A stretch of 30,428 bases of DNA from JBBPYR01 sp038199755. GTDB taxonomy: Bacteria; Chloroflexota; Ktedonobacteria; Ktedonobacterales; Ktedonobacteraceae. Below, in pieces: positions 29,163 through 30,428 of this stretch (positions are counted from its first letter, which is position 1; each line of letters opens with the position of its first letter). The notes beneath the pieces were generated by a model. It worked only from the letters and a program-made list of their open reading frames with translations, searched no databases and was not told where the DNA came from. The position numbers and the translations under genes are program-made. The stretch is taken from assembly GCA_038199755.1 (NCBI GenBank), contig JBBPYR010000264.1, positions 1 through 30,428 of the forward strand, written 5' to 3'.

Positions 29163-30305
29163 ATGGCCGCAAATAAACGAGATTATTACGAAGTACTGGG
29201 TGTCTCGCGCACTGCAAGCGATGACGAAATCAAACGTGCATTTCGTCGTCTTGCAAAGCAATATCACCCGGATGCGAACAAAGAGCAGGGAGCGGAAGCC
29301 CACTTTATTGAGATCAATGAAGCATATGAGGTACTTAGCGACTCTCAGAAACGTGATGCATATGATCGCTTCGGGCATGCTGGCGTAGGTGCGGGTGCTG
29401 CCGGTGCGGGCTTTAGCGATTTCAGTAGCTTTAGCAGTATTAATGATCTTTTCGAGACCTTTTTTGCGGGTAACGCTGGTAGTGGAACGCGCCGCAGTGG
29501 TACCCAACGTGGTGCGGACCTGCGTTATGATTTGACCATCACGTTTGAGGAAGCGGTCTTTGGGTGTCAGAAAGAGATAGAATTGCCGCGTTGGGAGACC
29601 TGTACCAATTGTCGCGGTAATGGTGCTCAGCCGGGGACCTCTACCTCGCGTTGTTCTTCCTGTCAGGGGACAGGAGAAATTCGTCGCGTGCAACAGTCCA
29701 TTTTTGGGCAGTTTGTGAATGTGACGATGTGTGAACGCTGCCGAGGCGAAGGCCGTGTGATTACGACACCCTGTGAGAAGTGTCGCGGGCAGGGACGTGT
29801 GCGTAACAATCGGCGCGTCGTCGTGAACATTCCTGCGGGTGTTGATGATGGTATCAATGTGCGTGTGACTGGCGAAGGCGAGGTAAGCGCACGCGGTGGG
29901 ACAGCGGGCAACCTGTATGTGATCTTGACAGTCAAGTCGCATCCGGTCTTCAAACGCCAAGGCAACGATATTCTCTATGATTTGCCAATTAGTTTCGCCC
30001 AGGCAGCTCTTGGCGACGAGGTTGAGGTTCCCACGGTAGATGGGAAAACAACCACGCTGAAGATACCAGCTGGTACGCAGAGTAACCGCTCGTTCCGTTT
30101 GAAGGGCATGGGTGTACCAGTGGTGCATAGCAGTGCGCGTGGCGATCAGCATGTTATTGTCAAGGTGGTGACGCCGACCAATCTTACGACAGAACAGAAG
30201 CATTTGCTCGAAGAGTTTGCCCGTCTCGAACGAGAACAGAACGAGCAGAACGGTAAGAACATCTTCCGCGACCTTTTTGAAAAGACAAAAGATGTGTTTC
30301 AATAG
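29163..30305 (+). CDS. dnaJ: Chaperone DnaJ (type I Hsp40)
   Basis: DnaJ delivers clients to DnaK and stimulates its ATPase. The 380 aa show the J domain (RDYYEVLGVSRTASDDEIKRAFRRLAKQYHPDAN, HPD intact), a Gly/Phe-rich linker (about 75-110), four CxxCxGxG-type zinc motifs (CTNCRGNG, CSSCQGTG, CERCRGEG, CEKCRGQG) and the two C-terminal beta domains. The frame opens at 29064 inside the operator-like dyad, but the ATG at 29163 gives the normal MAANKRDYYEVLGV start and has AAAGGA about nine bases upstream. The 277-bp gap to dnaK holds a hairpin, two dyads and promoter candidates, so dnaJ is probably a separate transcription unit. No terminator is clear in the 123 bases left after it. Confidence 0.97.
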   Translation: MAANKRDYYEVLGVSRTASDDEIKRAFRRLAKQYHPDANKEQGAEAHFIEINEAYEVLSDSQKRDAYDRFGHAGVGAGAAGAGFSDFSSFSSINDLFETFFAGNAGSGTRRSGTQRGADLRYDLTITFEEAVFGCQKEIELPRWETCTNCRGNGAQPGTSTSRCSSCQGTGEIRRVQQSIFGQFVNVTMCERCRGEGRVITTPCEKCRGQGRVRNNRRVVVNIPAGVDDGINVRVTGEGEVSARGGTAGNLYVILTVKSHPVFKRQGNDILYDLPISFAQAALGDEVEVPTVDGKTTTLKIPAGTQSNRSFRLKGMGVPVVHSSARGDQHVIVKVVTPTNLTTEQKHLLEEFARLEREQNEQNGKNIFRDLFEKTKDVFQ

Positions 30306-30428
30306 GATAGACAGAAAGAAGCATCCACCCCAAAGGCTTGGTTCTTATATGTATTTATACAATTGGGAAATTTGTTGTACCCCAATATCCAGCAAAACTA
30401 TGCAGCCGACGGCAAGCCTGATTCACAC

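Noticed and set aside
1..30428. tRNA, rRNA, CRISPR array, IS transposase, phage or toxin-antitoxin genes
   Set aside because: I looked on both strands and found no sequence supporting any of these.

Overview
The window looks like chromosomal DNA of a Chloroflexota bacterium, most likely a member of the Ktedonobacteria. This is an inference from gene content: a zinc-ribbon/nucleotide-cyclase/ATPase/TPR giant protein, a PRC-MgtE_N-CBS protein without a channel, a DUF5679-type zinc ribbon, a CIRCE-controlled hrcA, and class A PBP and DprA genes. No 16S rRNA or other decisive marker is present. I see 19 protein genes and no tRNA, rRNA, CRISPR array, transposase or phage gene.

Layout. (1) 1-3000, lipid and cofactor genes: a GlpP-type antiterminator and pgsA run rightward, and plsY and panC run leftward. 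pgsA and plsY meet tail to tail in one shared hairpin that contains both stop codons. (2) 3260-6314, rightward: a membrane-anchored alpha/beta-hydrolase-like protein fused to a zinc ribbon, then greA behind a near-consensus promoter and a 250-nt leader, a 76-bp near-perfect palindrome, and a Cys-rich protein of unknown function. (3) 6374-22039, eight leftward genes, in transcription order: HExxH membrane peptidase, dprA, murF-alr fusion, giant cyclase/ATPase/TPR regulator, GT2 glycosyltransferase with a GGDEF-like tail, metallo-beta-lactamase-like protein, pyrG, and a soluble MgtE-like sensor. Gaps of 6 bp (peptidase-dprA) and 11 bp (pyrG-mgtE-like) indicate cotranscribed pairs. (4) 22445-25444, rightward: a class A penicillin-binding protein, divergent from the peptidase. 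(5) 25666-30305, rightward: the heat-shock block hrcA, dnaK, dnaJ, without grpE between hrcA and dnaK.

Themes. Cell-envelope work (pgsA, plsY, murF-alr, PBP, peptidase, GT2) is interleaved with nucleotide and signalling genes. Several proteins keep the fold of a known enzyme but have lost catalytic residues: PanC (Lys and Arg replaced), the alpha/beta hydrolase (catalytic His and Asp replaced), the metallo-beta-lactamase-like protein (the canonical metal-ligand motifs replaced), the MurF half of murF-alr (motif His and carbamylated Lys replaced) and the GGDEF-like tail of the glycosyltransferase (no GGDEF signature).

The non-coding DNA is also unusual. There are four long, mutually unrelated inverted repeats with 30-37 bp arms. 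The hrcA promoter carries two tandem CIRCE-like operators. A distinct ATGTCC-N5-GGACAT dyad occurs twice ahead of dnaJ, with matching half-sites ahead of dnaK, suggesting a second stress-gene regulator.
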